A stretch of 36,385 nt of DNA from Gemmatimonadota bacterium (GTDB lineage: Bacteria; Gemmatimonadota; Gemmatimonadetes; Gemmatimonadales; Gemmatimonadaceae): NCBI GenBank assembly GCA_027346425.1, contig DAIESF010000391.1, positions 1 to 36,385 of the forward strand, written 5' to 3'. The notes below the pieces were generated by a model, which made no database searches, had not been told where the DNA came from, and saw nothing but the letters and a program-made list of their open reading frames with translations. This document shows positions 18,569 to 27,909 of the stretch, piece by piece; within the stretch, counting starts at the first letter, position 1, and each line of letters opens with the position of its first letter. Position numbers and translations under genes: made by a program.

Positions 18569-18964
18569 CTATTTGTACTGGATCGGCAGGAGCACGCGCG
18601 TCCGTACGGGCTGCCCCTTCGACTTGCCAGGGGTGAACTCGATCTTTGTCGCCGCCTCCTTCGCGGCCGAGGCGAAGGCCGGGGTCGAGGCCAGCACGAC
18701 TTCGACGCTCTCCGGCTCGACCTTTCCCGAGGCGTCGACCACGAACTGGACCTGTGCCTGTCCCGCGACTCCGGCGCGCTTCATCCCCGCCGGGTACGAC
18801 TCGGCCACGATCCGGGCCGTCTTGGCGGGGTTCGCCAGCTTCGGGGGGGTGTCCACGTCCTCGCCGGCGTAGACTTGGTCGGCGCTCTGGGCGCGCAGGG
18901 AGGGGGCGGCCGCGACCGTGAGGAGCGCCGCGAGGGCCAGGGGTACGAGTCGGCGTGAAGGCAT
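18569..18964 (-). CDS. Secreted TonB C-terminal-domain family protein
   Basis: Signal peptide MPSRRLVPLALAALLTVAAAPSLRAQ; ARIVAESYPAGMKRAGVAGQAQVQFVVDASGKVEPESVEVVLASTPAFASAAKEAATKIEFTPGKSKGQPVRTRVLLPIQY matches the TonB CTD pattern. Confidence 0.85.
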   Translation of the reverse strand: MPSRRLVPLALAALLTVAAAPSLRAQSADQVYAGEDVDTPPKLANPAKTARIVAESYPAGMKRAGVAGQAQVQFVVDASGKVEPESVEVVLASTPAFASAAKEAATKIEFTPGKSKGQPVRTRVLLPIQYK

Positions 18965-19120
18965 GATGAGGATTGGCTCCGATGGTGTCGATGGGTTACA
19001 TCGGCGAGTCTCGGAACCGGTGCCGCAAAACTGAAATAGCTTGTGATGCACCCGGTCGCTCACGCCGGGGTGAGGGGGGCGGAACCCCCCTCCTCGCACC
19101 CAGAATCCGCTTCCTCGACG

Positions 19121-20095
19121 ATGCCCTCCGTCCCCTCCATCCTCGTCACCCGCCGGCTCCCTGACTCCGTCGAATCGGCGCTTGCCCGGGATTTCGGCGC
19201 GACGCTCAATTCCGACGATCACCCGCTCACCGCCGCCGAGTTGCAGCGGGGACTGGCTGCATACGACATCGTCCTGTGTACGTTGACCGACCGGCTGACC
19301 CGCGAGGTGCTGGAGGCGGGCTCGGGCGGGGTCCGGCTGCTCGCCAACTTCGGCGCTGGGACGAACCACATCGACCTCGAGGCGGCGCGGCGACTCGGCA
19401 TCGTGGTGACCAACACCCCAGGCGTCCTGACCGACGACACCGCCGATCTCACGATGCTCCTGATCCTCGCCACGGCGCGACGTGCGCGCGAGGGGGCGCG
19501 GGAACTGCGGGCGGGGAGCTGGGCGGGGTGGCGTCCGACGCACCTCCTGGGGACCCGCGTCAGCGGCGCGACGTTAGGCGTCGTGGGGTTCGGGCGTATC
19601 GGCCAGGCCGTCGCGCACCGCGCATCGGCCGGGTTCGGCATGCGCGTCCTCTATCACTCGCGTCGCCGGGCCACTCCAGAGGTCGAGGCGGCATGCGCGG
19701 CGACGTATGTCCCCGTGCTCGAATCGCTCCTCGCCCAGTGCGACATCGTGTCGCTGCACTGCCCGGCGACGCCGGCGACGCATCATCTCATCGGCGCGAG
19801 CCAGCTGGCCGCCATGCGTCCCACGGCCTTCCTTGTGAATACCTCGCGCGGTGACGTGATCGATGAGTTGGCGCTGGTGTCGGCGCTGGAGGAGGGGCGG
19901 ATCGCCGGGGCAGGGCTCGACGTCTTCGAGCGCGAACCGGCCGTCCCCGAAGCGCTGCGGACGCTCCCTAACGTGTACGCGCTCCCGCACCTGGGCAGCG
20001 CCACCACCGCGTCGCGCGTGGCAATGGGAGAGTGCGCGCTGCGCAACATTGCGGCCTACGTGCGCGGCGACGCCCCCCCGAATCGCGTCGCATGA
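19121..20095 (+). CDS. D-2-hydroxyacid dehydrogenase (glyoxylate/hydroxypyruvate reductase-like)
   Basis: NFGAGTNHIDLEAARRLGIVVTNTPGVLTDDTADLTMLLILATARR, GATLGVVGFGRIGQAVAHRA, NTSRGDVIDELALVSALEEGRIAGAGLDVFEREP. Confidence 0.95.
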   Translation: MPSVPSILVTRRLPDSVESALARDFGATLNSDDHPLTAAELQRGLAAYDIVLCTLTDRLTREVLEAGSGGVRLLANFGAGTNHIDLEAARRLGIVVTNTPGVLTDDTADLTMLLILATARRAREGARELRAGSWAGWRPTHLLGTRVSGATLGVVGFGRIGQAVAHRASAGFGMRVLYHSRRRATPEVEAACAATYVPVLESLLAQCDIVSLHCPATPATHHLIGASQLAAMRPTAFLVNTSRGDVIDELALVSALEEGRIAGAGLDVFEREPAVPEALRTLPNVYALPHLGSATTASRVAMGECALRNIAAYVRGDAPPNRVA

Positions 20096-20330
20096 TGCGT
20101 GCTGCCGCGAGCCAGGCGATGCACCGGGTGACGCGCACGTGACGCGCCCGCCGGAGATTGCGGCTCCGGAACATCCGGCGTGTGGCTGTGCTATCACGGC
20201 GTGTTCGCTTGCCGCATCAGATGGTCCCCCCTAGCTTTCCGCCCCGTCACCGACCACTCGTTGCCGCTGCGGCGCATGCCCCAGGTGCGTGGCGCGCGGC
20301 CAGGGAAACCCCCGCGTTCACCCGGATTCC

Positions 20331-21806
20331 ATGACGCTGACCATCGCTGCGCGCGCCGCCAACCCGGCGACCCTCAATACCCCGCTGCTGGTAGTGCTGC
20401 TGCCCGCCGGGACCGAGCTCCCGGCGCACCTCAAGGCACTGGATAAGGCGATCGGGGGAGGGATCGGGCGGACGATGCGACGCGGTGACTTCCGGGGCGG
20501 GCGGGACGAATCGTTGCACCTGTCCGGCGGGAGCCGGGGACCGCGGCGCGTCCTGCTGGTGGGCTATGGTACCGCGAGCGATCGCCCCCTCGCCCTCCGC
20601 CGTGCCGCTACGCTGGCGGCTCGGCAGGCGAACCGGCTGGGTGTCGGCTCGCTCGCCCTGGTCGCTGGAACAGTCGACGGTCGTGAGGCCGAGCAGGTAC
20701 TCGTGGGGCTGCAGCTCGGCTGTTGGGAGTATCTCGACCTGCGCACCCCGCCGCCCGAGAATGAGCGGCGCGCGCCGCTCGCCGACGCGACGCTGATCGC
20801 CGAGAACGCCAAGACGCTTAGCGCGGCCGTCGACGCCGCGCGGGCCATCGGCGCCGGCTACGACGTCTCGCGGCGCCTGGCGCAGATGCCAGGCAACCTG
20901 TGCACGCCTGACCTCCTCGCCGATACGGCCCGTGACATCGGGAAGCGGCACTCCCTCAAGGTCACCGTGCTCGGTCGTCGCGAAATGGAGCGTGAGAAGA
21001 TGGGGTCGTTCCTGTGCGTCGCCCAAGGGACGCCACAAGACCCCAAGCTCGTCGCGATGGAGTATCGTGGGGGACCTAAAGGGCAAAAGCCGATTGTGCT
21101 GGTGGGAAAGGGGCTCTGCTTCGATACCGGAGGGATTTCCATCAAGCCGGCCGAGCGCATGGAGTTCATGAAGTTCGACATGTGCGGGGCGGCTGGGGTG
21201 ATCGGGGCGATGGAGGCGATCGCCCGCCTTGCCCTCCCGGTCAACGTCGTCGGCGTCTTCGGTGCCACCACCAACATGCCGTCGGGGACGGCGGTGAAGC
21301 CCGGTGATGTTGTCACCGCCTCGACGGGAACCACCATCGAGATCATCAATACCGACGCCGAGGGACGCCTGGTCCTTGCCGATGTCCTGGCCTGGGTCAA
21401 GCGCTTCGACCCGGCGGCCGTGGTTGACGCCGCAACACTCACCGGCGCCTGCGTCATCGCCCTCGGCAATACCACGACCGGTGCCCTCGGCAACGACGAC
21501 GCCCTCGTCGCCGAGGTCGTCGGAGCCGCCAAGCGGGCCAGCGAGCCGGCGTGGCAGCTGCCGATGTTCGACGAATACCGCGAGTTGATCAAGTCCGACG
21601 TCGCCGACATCAAGAACACCGGAGGGCGTGCCGCGGGGACCATCACCGCCGCCATGTTCCTCCGCGAGTTCGTCTCGTATCCATGGGTCCACCTCGATGT
21701 AGCCGGGACCGCGTACAGCGAGGGCGACCTCACGATCACTCCGAAGGGGCCGACGGGCGTTCCCACCGGTACCTTCATCGAGTTTGTCCGAGGGAGAGCG
21801 CACTGA
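20331..21806 (+). CDS. pepA: Leucyl aminopeptidase (M17)
   Basis: VGKGLCFDTGGISIKPAERMEFMKFDMCGAAGV and NTDAEGRLVLADVLAW are M17 active-site motifs. Confidence 0.96.
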   Translation: MTLTIAARAANPATLNTPLLVVLLPAGTELPAHLKALDKAIGGGIGRTMRRGDFRGGRDESLHLSGGSRGPRRVLLVGYGTASDRPLALRRAATLAARQANRLGVGSLALVAGTVDGREAEQVLVGLQLGCWEYLDLRTPPPENERRAPLADATLIAENAKTLSAAVDAARAIGAGYDVSRRLAQMPGNLCTPDLLADTARDIGKRHSLKVTVLGRREMEREKMGSFLCVAQGTPQDPKLVAMEYRGGPKGQKPIVLVGKGLCFDTGGISIKPAERMEFMKFDMCGAAGVIGAMEAIARLALPVNVVGVFGATTNMPSGTAVKPGDVVTASTGTTIEIINTDAEGRLVLADVLAWVKRFDPAAVVDAATLTGACVIALGNTTTGALGNDDALVAEVVGAAKRASEPAWQLPMFDEYRELIKSDVADIKNTGGRAAGTITAAMFLREFVSYPWVHLDVAGTAYSEGDLTITPKGPTGVPTGTFIEFVRGRAH

Positions 21807-23830
21807 TTCGCTTCGCCCGACTTCTCCGTCTCGCCGGCCTCGGCCTTGCGGTCGGGGCCGTTTTGCACGGGACGGCGCAGGCCCAGCAGCGCCCGGTGCG
21901 GCGCCCAGCACCGCGCCCGGATTCCACAAAGGTCATTCGCCCGGCGATCGACACGCTCAAGAAGCGCGCCGATTCGCTCAAGACGGCGGGCGATTCGGCG
22001 AAGCGCGCCGCCGACTCGCTGCGGACGCCGGCCGACACCCTGAAGCCGAAGGGCGACTCGCTCCAGGCCAAGGGAGACACCCTTCGCGCGAAACGCGACT
22101 CGCTCATCGCCGATTCCCTCGCCATCGACTCGCTGGAGCGCGAAAACCAGGCGATCCTCGCTGAGCAGCGGCGACGCGCCGACTCCATCAAGGCGCCGAC
22201 GGCGGCCGCCGAGATGCCGCACCTCACGGACATGGATGGGGGGTACCGATGGGGGCGTGACGAACTCGCCGCCACCGGTGCGTTGACGTTAGGCGACCTG
22301 CTCGAGGGAGTGCCGGGGCTCACGGTGTTCCGATCGGGGTGGATCGGCTCGCCCCAGGTCGCGTCGATGATCGGCGACTTGCAACGCGTGCGCATTTTCT
22401 ACGACGGCATCGAGCTCGATGCCCTCGACCCGCGCAATGGCGGTATGCTCGACCTCTCGTTCGTGCAGCTGTGGCAACTCGAGGAAGTCCGCATCGAGCG
22501 CGGTGCGAGTGAGATCCGCGTGCACCTGCGATCGTGGCGCGTGAGAAGCCTGACCCCCGCCACACGGGTCGATATCGGCACTGGCGACCTGGAGACCAAC
22601 GGATACCGGGGATACTTCGGCCGGCGCTTCCGGAATGGCGCCGCGCTCCAGGTCGGGGCGAACCAGTTCGCCACGCGCGACAATCGCGGCAACGGCGACG
22701 CCGATGGTCTCTCGCTCTTCGGGCGTGTCGGGTGGGCCCGCGGGCGCTTCAGCGCCGACGCCTCCTTCCTTCGCACCGCCCGCGATCGGACGGAGCAGCG
22801 GCGCGACTCGACGTCGGGCCCCAACCTCCCGGCGTTCGATGGCCACTCCACCGAAGCGTATGCCCGCCTCGCATACTCCGACACCGTCCACGGCATCTGG
22901 GGGCAACTGACGGCGGCGAGTCTCGCCCACGCCCAGAACAACCTCGCATTTCGCGACACCGTCGCCATCCCATTCATGCGACTCCCGTCGCAGCTGACGC
23001 CGTCGCGCAAGCAGTACGTCGCCGCCGCGGGATGGGAGCGCGGCCCATTCGCCGTGTCGGCGACGGGGCGCATGCGGCGCATCGACAGCCTCTCCTTCTT
23101 CTCACCGTCGGCGCGACTCTCGTTCGAAACGTCGCGCGTGGCGGTGGCCGGCTTCGCCGAGCAGCAGGAGGATATGCACCTCCGACGCCTGGAAGTATCC
23201 GGGCGCATCCTCCCGCTGTCATGGATCGGCGTCTCGGGGGCTGTCAGTCAGTACACTGCCACCGAGGCTGGCCTCTTCCCGACCTCGCTGACCTACCGCG
23301 GCGAGGTGGGACTTCGCATCCATCGCGCCTGGCTCTCGGCGGGGATCATGTCGCGTGATACCGCGACGCTCGTGGCGCCAGTCGTTTTCGACACCGCGTT
23401 CGTCGCCGGAGCGACGGGGGCGGTGACGGGGACCTTCGTCTCGCTTCGTGGAAAGGTGTGGAAGGACGTCGGCTTCGACGTCGTCGCCATGAAGTGGGAT
23501 TCCGCCGGTGTCTACCGGCCGGAGTACCAAACGCGTGCGCAGCTGTACCTGAACACCGGCTGGCGGTCACGCTTCCCGAGCGGGAACTTCAACATCCTGG
23601 CGTCGGTGACGCACGAATACCGGACTCAAGCGTACTTCCTGACGGCTGACGGCCAGCTGGCGACGTCGCAGTATCGGACAATCAACGCGCAGCTCGAGAT
23701 CCGGCTCCTGCAGGCCACGCTGAGTTACCAGTTTCGCAACCTCCTGAACGAGCAATACCAACAGGTCCCCGGATTCTTCATGCATCGCCCGGTGCAGTAC
23801 TACGGGGTACGCTGGTACTTCTTCAATTGA
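21803..23830 (+). CDS. TonB-dependent receptor-like outer-membrane protein with N-terminal heptad repeats
   Basis: Signal-like IRFARLLRLAGLGLAVGAVLHGTAQAQ; repeats D(S/T)LKxxx; plug-like LTLGDLLEGVPGLTVF...RVRIFYDGIELD...VEEVRIERGA-type segment; barrel ending VQYYGVRWYFFN. No ATG/GTG in frame near the N-terminus; CTG at 21803 is inferred. Confidence 0.75.
   Translation: MIRFARLLRLAGLGLAVGAVLHGTAQAQQRPVRRPAPRPDSTKVIRPAIDTLKKRADSLKTAGDSAKRAADSLRTPADTLKPKGDSLQAKGDTLRAKRDSLIADSLAIDSLERENQAILAEQRRRADSIKAPTAAAEMPHLTDMDGGYRWGRDELAATGALTLGDLLEGVPGLTVFRSGWIGSPQVASMIGDLQRVRIFYDGIELDALDPRNGGMLDLSFVQLWQLEEVRIERGASEIRVHLRSWRVRSLTPATRVDIGTGDLETNGYRGYFGRRFRNGAALQVGANQFATRDNRGNGDADGLSLFGRVGWARGRFSADASFLRTARDRTEQRRDSTSGPNLPAFDGHSTEAYARLAYSDTVHGIWGQLTAASLAHAQNNLAFRDTVAIPFMRLPSQLTPSRKQYVAAAGWERGPFAVSATGRMRRIDSLSFFSPSARLSFETSRVAVAGFAEQQEDMHLRRLEVSGRILPLSWIGVSGAVSQYTATEAGLFPTSLTYRGEVGLRIHRAWLSAGIMSRDTATLVAPVVFDTAFVAGATGAVTGTFVSLRGKVWKDVGFDVVAMKWDSAGVYRPEYQTRAQLYLNTGWRSRFPSGNFNILASVTHEYRTQAYFLTADGQLATSQYRTINAQLEIRLLQATLSYQFRNLLNEQYQQVPGFFMHRPVQYYGVRWYFFN
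21950..22096 (+). repeat. Seven tandem 21-nt (7-residue) degenerate repeats, D(S/T)LKxxx
   Basis: Translated: DTLKKRA DSLKTAG DSAKRAA DSLRTPA DTLKPKG DSLQAKG DTLRAKR, followed by DSLIAD SLAIDSLERE. Strict 21-nt phasing. Confidence 0.85.
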
Positions 23831-23867
23831 CAAGGTTGTTGTGGCGCAATAACTTGCGCGGCCTCCC

Positions 23868-24740
23868 ATGATCCGAAGCATGACCGGATTTGGCGCGGCG
23901 GAAGGGACGGTTGGCGCAGCACGCGTCGCCGTCGAACTCCGCTCCGTCAATCATCGATTCTTCAACGCCACGATCCGCCTGCCGTCGGAACTGTCCCGAT
24001 GGGAGAGCGAGGTTCGTGAGGCGCTGCGCAAACGCGTGAGCCGAGGACATATCTCCCTCAGCGCACGCGTGGAACGTGGTGTGGCCGGCGCCCCAGCCAT
24101 CGATGAGGCGCGATTTGGCGCCTACGTCGAGCTGCTTCGACAACTGCGGAGCCGCTACCAGCTGGACGGCCAGATCGACGTCGCTGCCGTCCTGCGCATG
24201 CCCGACGTGATGTCGTCGATCTCCGAGGGCGAGGACGGCGACGTGAGCGAGCTGATCGAGATCGTTGACGCGTCGGCGCAGCGCCTGGCCACTGCCCGTG
24301 AAGAAGAAGGAGCTCGCCTGGCGACGTATCTTCTCGATCGACTGGCGATCGTCGAGGGGGCCTTGGCCCGAATTGCGGAGCGCGCCCCGGCGCGGCTGCT
24401 GGAGCAGCGTGACCGCCTGCGCGCCGCCGTTGCCGAACTCACCATGGGGGTGGCCGTCGACGAGCAGCGACTGGCGATGGAGATCGCGGTCTTGGCCGAC
24501 CGGCTCGACGTGCACGAGGAGCTGTCGCGCTTCAGCTCGCACAACGCGGCCTTTCGGCAGACGCTGTCCCGACGCGACGGCGAACCGGTGGGGAAGCGGC
24601 TCGGTTTCCTCCTTCAAGAGATGCTCCGCGAGGCCAACACGACAGGGAGCAAGGCGAACGACGCCCAGATGCTCGCCGACGTCGTCACGATCAAGGAGGA
24701 GCTCGAGCGGATCCGGGAACAGGTGGAGAACCTCGAGTGA
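23868..24740 (+). CDS. yicC: YicC family endoribonuclease
   Basis: MIRSMTGFGAAEG ... VELRSVNHRFFNATIRLP ... GKRLGFLLQEMLREANTTGSKANDAQM. Confidence 0.96.
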   Translation: MIRSMTGFGAAEGTVGAARVAVELRSVNHRFFNATIRLPSELSRWESEVREALRKRVSRGHISLSARVERGVAGAPAIDEARFGAYVELLRQLRSRYQLDGQIDVAAVLRMPDVMSSISEGEDGDVSELIEIVDASAQRLATAREEEGARLATYLLDRLAIVEGALARIAERAPARLLEQRDRLRAAVAELTMGVAVDEQRLAMEIAVLADRLDVHEELSRFSSHNAAFRQTLSRRDGEPVGKRLGFLLQEMLREANTTGSKANDAQMLADVVTIKEELERIREQVENLE

Positions 24741-25384
24741 TCCCCTTTCCGCTGATCCTCTCCTCGCCGTCGGGGGGAGGGAAGACGACCCTCGCCCGGA
24801 TGCTCCTCCAGCGCCGGGGCGATGTCGGGTATTCGATTTCCTGTACGACGCGCGCGCCGCGAAACGGGGAGCAGGACGGGCGGGACTATCATTTCCTTTC
24901 CCGCGACGAGTTTGCCGCGCGGCGAGCCCGAGGCGAGTTCGCCGAGTCGGCCGAGGTGCACGGCAACCACTACGGGACGCTCAAGAGCGAGATCGAACGG
25001 GTCTTCGGGACCGGGCGGCACGTGGTGATGGACATCGACATTCAGGGGGCCCGGCAATTCGTCGCCACGTACCCCGAATCGGTGTTAGTCTTCCTCCTAC
25101 CGCCGTCGGCCGAAACGCTGCTCGGTCGGCTCACCGGGCGGCAGACCGAGTCGCCGGAAGCCGTCCTGCGCCGCCTCACCGGGGCGCGCGACGAACTCGC
25201 GGCGGTCGGGAGCTATCAGTACGTAGTGGTGAACGACGATCTGGAGCGCGCCTTCACGCAGGTCGCGTCGATCGTCGATGCAGAGACAGTGCGTCACCGC
25301 CGGGTGCCGCTGCTGGAAGTCCGGGTGCGGCAGCTGGTCGATGGGCTGGACCGCGAAATCACGAGATACCGACGAGCAACCTGA
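24737..25384 (+). CDS. gmk: Guanylate kinase
   Basis: LSSPSGGGKTTL, SCTTRAPRNGEQDGRDYHFLS, VVMDIDIQGARQF. GTG start overlaps the yicC stop. Confidence 0.96.
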   Translation: MIPFPLILSSPSGGGKTTLARMLLQRRGDVGYSISCTTRAPRNGEQDGRDYHFLSRDEFAARRARGEFAESAEVHGNHYGTLKSEIERVFGTGRHVVMDIDIQGARQFVATYPESVLVFLLPPSAETLLGRLTGRQTESPEAVLRRLTGARDELAAVGSYQYVVVNDDLERAFTQVASIVDAETVRHRRVPLLEVRVRQLVDGLDREITRYRRAT

Positions 25385-25390
25385 CGAGCC

Positions 25391-25603
25391 ATGCGAGTTT
25401 TCACCCCTGACGAGATCGCGTCGAATTCCGCCAACAAGTACCTCGGGGTGCTGGTGGCGGCAAAGTATGCCCGCGTCCTCAACGAGCTGCCGAAGAACCT
25501 GACGCCGAGCGTCGGGGAGAAGAAGCTCACCACGCGCGCGATGGAAGAGCTGGTTCGTGGCGACGTGGACTACAAGGTCATCGCGCGTCGTCGCGCGGAG
25601 TAG
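25391..25603 (+). CDS. rpoZ: RNA polymerase omega subunit
   Basis: MRVFTPDEIASNSANKYLGVLVAAKYARVLNEL...KKLTTRAMEELVRGDVDYKV, plus position gmk-rpoZ-coaBC. Confidence 0.9.
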   Translation: MRVFTPDEIASNSANKYLGVLVAAKYARVLNELPKNLTPSVGEKKLTTRAMEELVRGDVDYKVIARRRAE

Positions 25604-26813
25604 CGCCGTTCGTCCGTTCGCCAAGCGCCGGATCCTCCTGGGGGTAACGGGGGGGATCGCCAGCTACAAGTCCGCGTCGCTGGCGCGCTTGCTCACGCAG
25701 GCCGGTGGCGAGGTGGACGTGGTCCTCACGCGCTCGGCGCAGGAGTTCGTCGGCGCGATCACCTTCGAGGCGCTAACGGGGCGTCCGGTGCACACCGCAC
25801 TCATCGCCGCTGGGCACGCCCTGGATCACATCAAGCTGGCGCGCGCCGCCGACGTGGTGGTTGTCGCACCGGCTACGGCCGACCTGCTGGCGCGCGCTGC
25901 CCACGGTCACGCCGATGACCTGCTGACGGCGGCCCTCCTGGCCACGACAGCCCCCGTGCTCATCGCTCCGGCGATGAACGATCGCATGTGGGGTCACCCG
26001 CAAACGACGCGCAACGTCGCCCATCTACGGGAGATCGGCTATCACGTGATCGACCCGGACACCGGCGACCTGGCGGTTGGGGAAGGGAGCGGCCCCGGGC
26101 GCATGCCCGAGCCCGAGACCATCATGGCGCATATCGGGCGCCTCCTCGAAACTCCCTCGCCGCTACGGGGACGTCGCGTCGTCATCACCGCCGGCCCGAC
26201 CCGGGAGGCGGTGGATCCGGTCCGCTTCCTCTCCAACCGCAGCAGCGGCAAGATGGGGGTGGCGATCGCCGAAGCGGCGTGGCGCCGCGGCGCGTCCGTG
26301 CACCTGATCGCCGGCCCGTTAGGCATCACCCCGCCGGCGATGCTCGAGGTGGAACGCGTGGAGAGCGCCGAGCAGATGAAGGACGCGGTGGCCCGCGCGC
26401 TGGCAAGTGCCGACGTCCTTGTGATGGCTGCTGCGCCGGCCGACTTTCGCCCCGCCGACGTGGCCGGCTCCAAGATCAAGAAGGGGGCGGCCCCGGCGGC
26501 GATTCCGCTGTCCTCCTCACCCGACATCCTCCTCGAGACCGCGGCGCAACGCCGGAAGGGGGCGATTGTGGTGGGCTTTGCCCTCGAGACCGACGACGTG
26601 ATCGCCAATGCCCACAAGAAGCTGGCGGCCAAGGGACTCGACCTGATCGTCGTGAACGATGCGCGCGAGACCGGGGCCGGATTCGAGGGCGACACGAACC
26701 GCGTCACCTTCATCGCCAGCGACGGATCGAGCGAGGCGCTTCCGCTCCTGAGCAAGCGCGACGTCGGCGACGCCATCCTCGACCGCGTCGAGGCGCTCCT
26801 CGGTGGACGCTAA
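25557..26813 (+). CDS. coaBC: Bifunctional phosphopantothenoylcysteine decarboxylase / phosphopantothenate-cysteine ligase
   Basis: RILLGVTGGIASYKSASLARLL, VVVAPATADLLARAAHGHADDLL, APAMNDRMW, ITAGPTREAVDPVRFLSNRSSGKMGVAIAEAA. Exact start uncertain (GTG at 25557 overlaps rpoZ). Confidence 0.96.
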   Translation: MATWTTRSSRVVARSSAVRPFAKRRILLGVTGGIASYKSASLARLLTQAGGEVDVVLTRSAQEFVGAITFEALTGRPVHTALIAAGHALDHIKLARAADVVVVAPATADLLARAAHGHADDLLTAALLATTAPVLIAPAMNDRMWGHPQTTRNVAHLREIGYHVIDPDTGDLAVGEGSGPGRMPEPETIMAHIGRLLETPSPLRGRRVVITAGPTREAVDPVRFLSNRSSGKMGVAIAEAAWRRGASVHLIAGPLGITPPAMLEVERVESAEQMKDAVARALASADVLVMAAAPADFRPADVAGSKIKKGAAPAAIPLSSSPDILLETAAQRRKGAIVVGFALETDDVIANAHKKLAAKGLDLIVVNDARETGAGFEGDTNRVTFIASDGSSEALPLLSKRDVGDAILDRVEALLGGR

Positions 26814-27909
26814 GGAGCGACTGCGCCTCTACCTCGAGCAGCGGCGCGATGCGGGCGAAACGGAACTTGTCCTCGACTCGATGTCGGTCGAGGAGGTCAT
26901 GCGCCTACTCGGCGTGGGAGTCGCGCCGACGGGACGGGGGGGCGAACGCTCGGTGCGCCCGGAGACGCCAGCCGCGTCGGCACCGCCGGCCGATCGCGCG
27001 CGGCTCGACAGTGCCCCCGCCTCGAGCGACTGGCGCGAAGCGCTGCGCGCCCTCGATGCACGGCCAGTCGAGGAAGCAGGGGCGACCGGGCGTGTTTCTG
27101 CCGACGCCTCCGTGCCGTCCCGTGTCCCCACCCCTCGTTCGGACGCCGAGCGTGCCCCGGCGCCCGACGCGAACCGACTCCCGCCTCATGACGTCACCGG
27201 CGCTCCGCCCTCCCGGCCCACCATGACAGAACCAGCCGACGCCCAGGGGCGCGACGCGGCGCACGCCACCATCCCGCTCGAACAGGTCCCCACCGGACTC
27301 GTGGTCGGTTCGCCGGCGCACGAGCTCTTCGGCGGTCCGCAGTCGCCGTACGCGACCCTCGCGGACATTGCCGAAGCGGCGCGGCAGTGCCAGCGCTGCA
27401 CGCTATACAGCACCGCCAAGCAGGCGGTCCCGGGCGAGGGAAATCCTGATGCGGACTTCGTCTGCGTGGGCGAGGCCCCCGGGGCCAACGAGGACGAGCA
27501 GGGGCGCCCGTTCGTGGGGCAGGCCGGGCAGCTCCTGACCAAGATCCTGGGGGCGATCCAGCTCTCGCGCGAGGAGGTCTTCATCTGCAACGTCCTCAAG
27601 CATCGCCCCCCCGGCAACCGCAATCCCACGCCCGACGAGGTCAGTGCCTGCTCGCCGTTCCTCGTTAGGCAGATCGAAATCCTGAAGCCCAAGGTGATCC
27701 TCGCCCTCGGTACCTTTGCGGCGCAAACACTATTGCAGACCAAGGAGCCCATCGGCAAACTGCGCGGGAAGATCCACCGCTATTACGGCGTGCCCCTCAT
27801 CGTCACCTACCACCCGGCGGCGTTGCTTCGCAACCCGTCGTGGAAGCGCCCGACCTGGGAAGATGTCCAGCTTGCTCGACGAATCTTCGATCGCGCCCGC
27901 GACGCGTGA
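26803..27909 (+). CDS. Family 4 (4Fe-4S) uracil-DNA glycosylase with long N-terminal extension
   Basis: CQRCTLYSTAKQAVPGEGNPDADFVCVGEAPGANEDEQGRPFVGQAGQLL, NVLKHRPPGNRNPTPDEVSAC, YHPAALLRNP. Confidence 0.94.
   Translation: MDAKERLRLYLEQRRDAGETELVLDSMSVEEVMRLLGVGVAPTGRGGERSVRPETPAASAPPADRARLDSAPASSDWREALRALDARPVEEAGATGRVSADASVPSRVPTPRSDAERAPAPDANRLPPHDVTGAPPSRPTMTEPADAQGRDAAHATIPLEQVPTGLVVGSPAHELFGGPQSPYATLADIAEAARQCQRCTLYSTAKQAVPGEGNPDADFVCVGEAPGANEDEQGRPFVGQAGQLLTKILGAIQLSREEVFICNVLKHRPPGNRNPTPDEVSACSPFLVRQIEILKPKVILALGTFAAQTLLQTKEPIGKLRGKIHRYYGVPLIVTYHPAALLRNPSWKRPTWEDVQLARRIFDRARDA

Noticed and set aside
20247-21929. 560-aa minus-strand ORF opposite pepA
   Set aside because: Shadow ORF; pepA motifs are unambiguous on the plus strand.
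25770-25780. GCTAACG in coaBC as a copy of the 8-mer
   Set aside because: Core differs (CGTTAGC rather than CGTTAGG), so it was not counted.
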